Part shown: in pieces, positions 13,663 to 14,966 of the stretch
Position numbering within the stretch: the stretch's first letter is position 1
How the letters are laid out: the number at the start of each line of letters is the position of its first letter
Assembly (NCBI GenBank): GCA_018648445.1
Contig: JABGRG010000012.1
Location: 1-14,966, forward strand
Source: Rhodospirillales bacterium
GTDB taxonomy: Bacteria > Pseudomonadota > Alphaproteobacteria > Rhodospirillales_A > JACZKS01
Length of the DNA: 14,966 nucleotides
Reading direction: 5' to 3'
Position numbers and translations under genes: made by a program
The notes under the pieces: generated by a model
The model's input: the letters and a program-made list of their open reading frames with translations, nothing else
Told to the model about the DNA's origin: nothing
Database searches by the model: none

Positions 13663-14487
13663 GTGGGCGAACGCGTTGGAAACAATAAGGCCAGATCAAT
13701 CGACCCCGACGCTTTTGCGCGCCTCAACAGAAAATCAGAAAAACTGGACCGTCCGGACACGCGTTTGCGCATGGAAAATCGTGTCGGTGCGGTAGAGGAA
13801 GCGCCGGTTCTTTCGTTGAGGTCTATTTCGCTTCTTCGAGATATTCCGCCATCGACGCTTGATGCCCTGGAACACAATTGCCGTTGGGGTTGGTTCGATG
13901 CCGGTATGACATTAATCGAACGCGGCCAGTCCGACGAGGATGTCTTTTTTATGATTTCCGGGCGCGCCCGCGTTGTGAACTATTCCTTGGCGGGTAGGAT
14001 CGTTTCTTATGCACTGTTGAAGGACGGAGACTGTTTTGGCGAACTTTCCGCAATTGACGGGATGGATCGCTCGGCAACGGTCAAGGCCGATACGATGTGC
14101 GTTATTGCGATTCTTTCGGGCGCAAGGTTCCGTCAACTGATCATGTCGGAACCTAAAATCGCCATGGCGTTTCTGCAGCACCTTGCGGGAATCGTTCGGT
14201 CCTGTGACGAACGGATTTTCGATTTGGTCACCTTGGGTGCGAAACAAAGGGTGTGTATGGAATTGCTTCGTCTGGCTAAACCGGACGGGGCGGACCTGAG
14301 AAAACTGGTCGTTTATCCAGTTCCCACCCAGGACGCCATCGCCAGGAGCGTCGGCATCACCAGGAGAACGGTTTCCCGGGTTTTTCGCTCGCTCATCGAC
14401 GATCACAAAATTGAAAGAAAGAACAAAACCCTGTTGATCGTCGATAGGGAGTATTTGGAGGGCAATTTGTTCGAGAGAAAACAATAA
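13663..14487 (+). CDS. Crp/Fnr-family transcriptional regulator
   Basis: This ~274-residue regulator has an N-terminal tail (1-45), a cyclic-nucleotide-binding barrel (about 48-165) and a C-terminal winged helix (about 190-265). The phosphate-binding cassette is intact: FGELSAIDGMDRSATV with E127 and R136-S137, so it probably binds cAMP or cGMP. The recognition helix region is TQDAIARSVGITRRTVSRVFRSL (222-244). No cysteine cluster for an iron-sulfur centre is present, which argues against an Fnr-type oxygen sensor. The start is uncertain. GTG 13663 follows a GGGGG motif 7 bases upstream and is chosen; TTG 13597 extends the frame, and ATG 13771 would give a length nearer the family norm. It stands alone, with its own promoter upstream. 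Confidence 0.85.
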   Translation: MGERVGNNKARSIDPDAFARLNRKSEKLDRPDTRLRMENRVGAVEEAPVLSLRSISLLRDIPPSTLDALEHNCRWGWFDAGMTLIERGQSDEDVFFMISGRARVVNYSLAGRIVSYALLKDGDCFGELSAIDGMDRSATVKADTMCVIAILSGARFRQLIMSEPKIAMAFLQHLAGIVRSCDERIFDLVTLGAKQRVCMELLRLAKPDGADLRKLVVYPVPTQDAIARSVGITRRTVSRVFRSLIDDHKIERKNKTLLIVDREYLEGNLFERKQ

Positions 14488-14845
14488 TTCACGCACTCCT
14501 CGAACCTTTCAGAAGCCACGCGTATACCCTGTAACAGCCTAAAACGGGACATGTGTCATACCCGTTTGGGGGTGTGCGGTGGTATATTTTGTATGAATTC
14601 TAAGTTGCGAAATAATATTTCAATTTATTTCGGCTCGGTGGGCGCCGAAAGAGCGTCGCGGAAGAAACATTCCCAATAACAACATGTCGGGCGGTCACGC
14701 CCGTTTGAAGATGAAGCACGGTGACCTGTCCACGCACCCGCGTGGGGTGGCCGTTGAAAATTTCGTAATTCGGGCGCGGTAAACGGGGCCCGAACAGGTT
14801 TGGTGTATGTGGTGACGCCGGACTTATGGGTTGATGGAGGGCGAG
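14488..14845. other. Long leader/intergenic region with serial hairpins before the RTX gene
   Basis: No gene is visible in these 358 bases. AAACGGG (14542-14548) pairs with CCCGTTT (14561-14567) near the end of the Crp/Fnr gene and may help terminate it. Four more perfect stems follow in the plus direction: 14628-14634/14644-14650, 14688-14693/14698-14703, 14730-14735/14740-14745, and 14769-14775/14788-14794. An AT-rich stretch at 14581-14630 could hold the promoter, although I cannot fix a convincing -35/-10 pair. Confidence 0.45.
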
Positions 14846-14966
14846 ATGGCGGCGAAGTCCAAAGGCAATGATCCCAAAAGCGCCAAAGGCGTGAAACTCA
14901 AAGGCACGCCGGACGACGATATCCTTACCGGCGGTGATGGGGACGATCACATTGATGGCAACGACG
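14846..14966 (+). CDS. RTX (hemolysin-type calcium-binding repeat) protein, start only
   Basis: ATG 14846 follows GGAGG (14836-14840) and opens a frame that runs off the window. The 40 visible residues begin with a Lys-rich segment (MAAKSKGNDPKSAKGVKLKG) and pass into nonapeptide-type repeats, DDDILTGGDGDDHIDGND, which match the calcium-binding GGxGxDxUx pattern. Proteins of this kind are normally secreted by type I secretion with a C-terminal signal, which is not visible. Adhesin, enzyme or surface-layer function cannot be told. Confidence 0.8.
   Translation, partial: MAAKSKGNDPKSAKGVKLKGTPDDDILTGGDGDDHIDGND

Noticed and set aside
14600..14950. Minus-strand open frame of 116 codons
   Set aside because: Antisense to the RTX start and its hairpin leader; the RTX repeat signature with a good ribosome site on the plus strand is more convincing.

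Overview
The window looks like an alphaproteobacterium, probably of the Rhodospirillales type. The evidence is the sequence of the initiator-tRNA fragment, the moderately high GC, and the closest remembered relatives of the chromosomal genes. No search was run, so this placement is inference. The window splits at about 11,363 into an integrated mobile element on the left, with all genes on the minus strand, and ordinary chromosome on the right.

Mobile element (window start to about 11,362; its left end is outside the window). The right boundary is the 3' part of a tRNA-fMet gene (11,363-11,409), which starts at the anticodon arm and lacks its 5' half. Next to it lies a DUF4102-type tyrosine integrase whose upstream region carries repeated TGTCAACA boxes. 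Reading leftward the order is: integrase, an unknown acidic protein, an operator-like inverted repeat, two small excisionase-type DNA-binding proteins, a P4-type SF3 helicase, an untranslated iteron/inverted-repeat region that looks like a replication origin, then terminase small and large subunits. Integrase, AlpA-like factor, SF3 helicase, iterons and packaging genes are the core of a phage satellite (P4-like or PICI-like) or of a reduced prophage. No portal, capsid or tail gene is visible.

Cargo (about 20 to 4,450). Right after the terminase a promoter starts a tightly packed operon. It holds an AbrB-type antitoxin, a PIN-domain toxin, a methyltransferase-fold protein without a catalytic NPPY motif, a full N6-adenine methyltransferase, and a GIY-YIG/helicase restriction subunit. 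The restriction subunit is cut off after about 470 residues by what appears to be the end of an IS30-like insertion sequence at the left edge. The strain may therefore keep methylation and the toxin-antitoxin pair but have lost restriction.

Chromosome (11,363 to the end). A perfect bidirectional terminator follows the tRNA fragment. Then come a FadR-type GntR regulator (minus), a truncated IS3-like transposase, a conserved protein of unknown function with a possibly leaderless start, a Crp/Fnr regulator with its own promoter and an upstream mini-ORF, a 360-base leader region with a series of hairpins, and the start of an RTX (calcium-binding repeat) protein that runs off the right edge.
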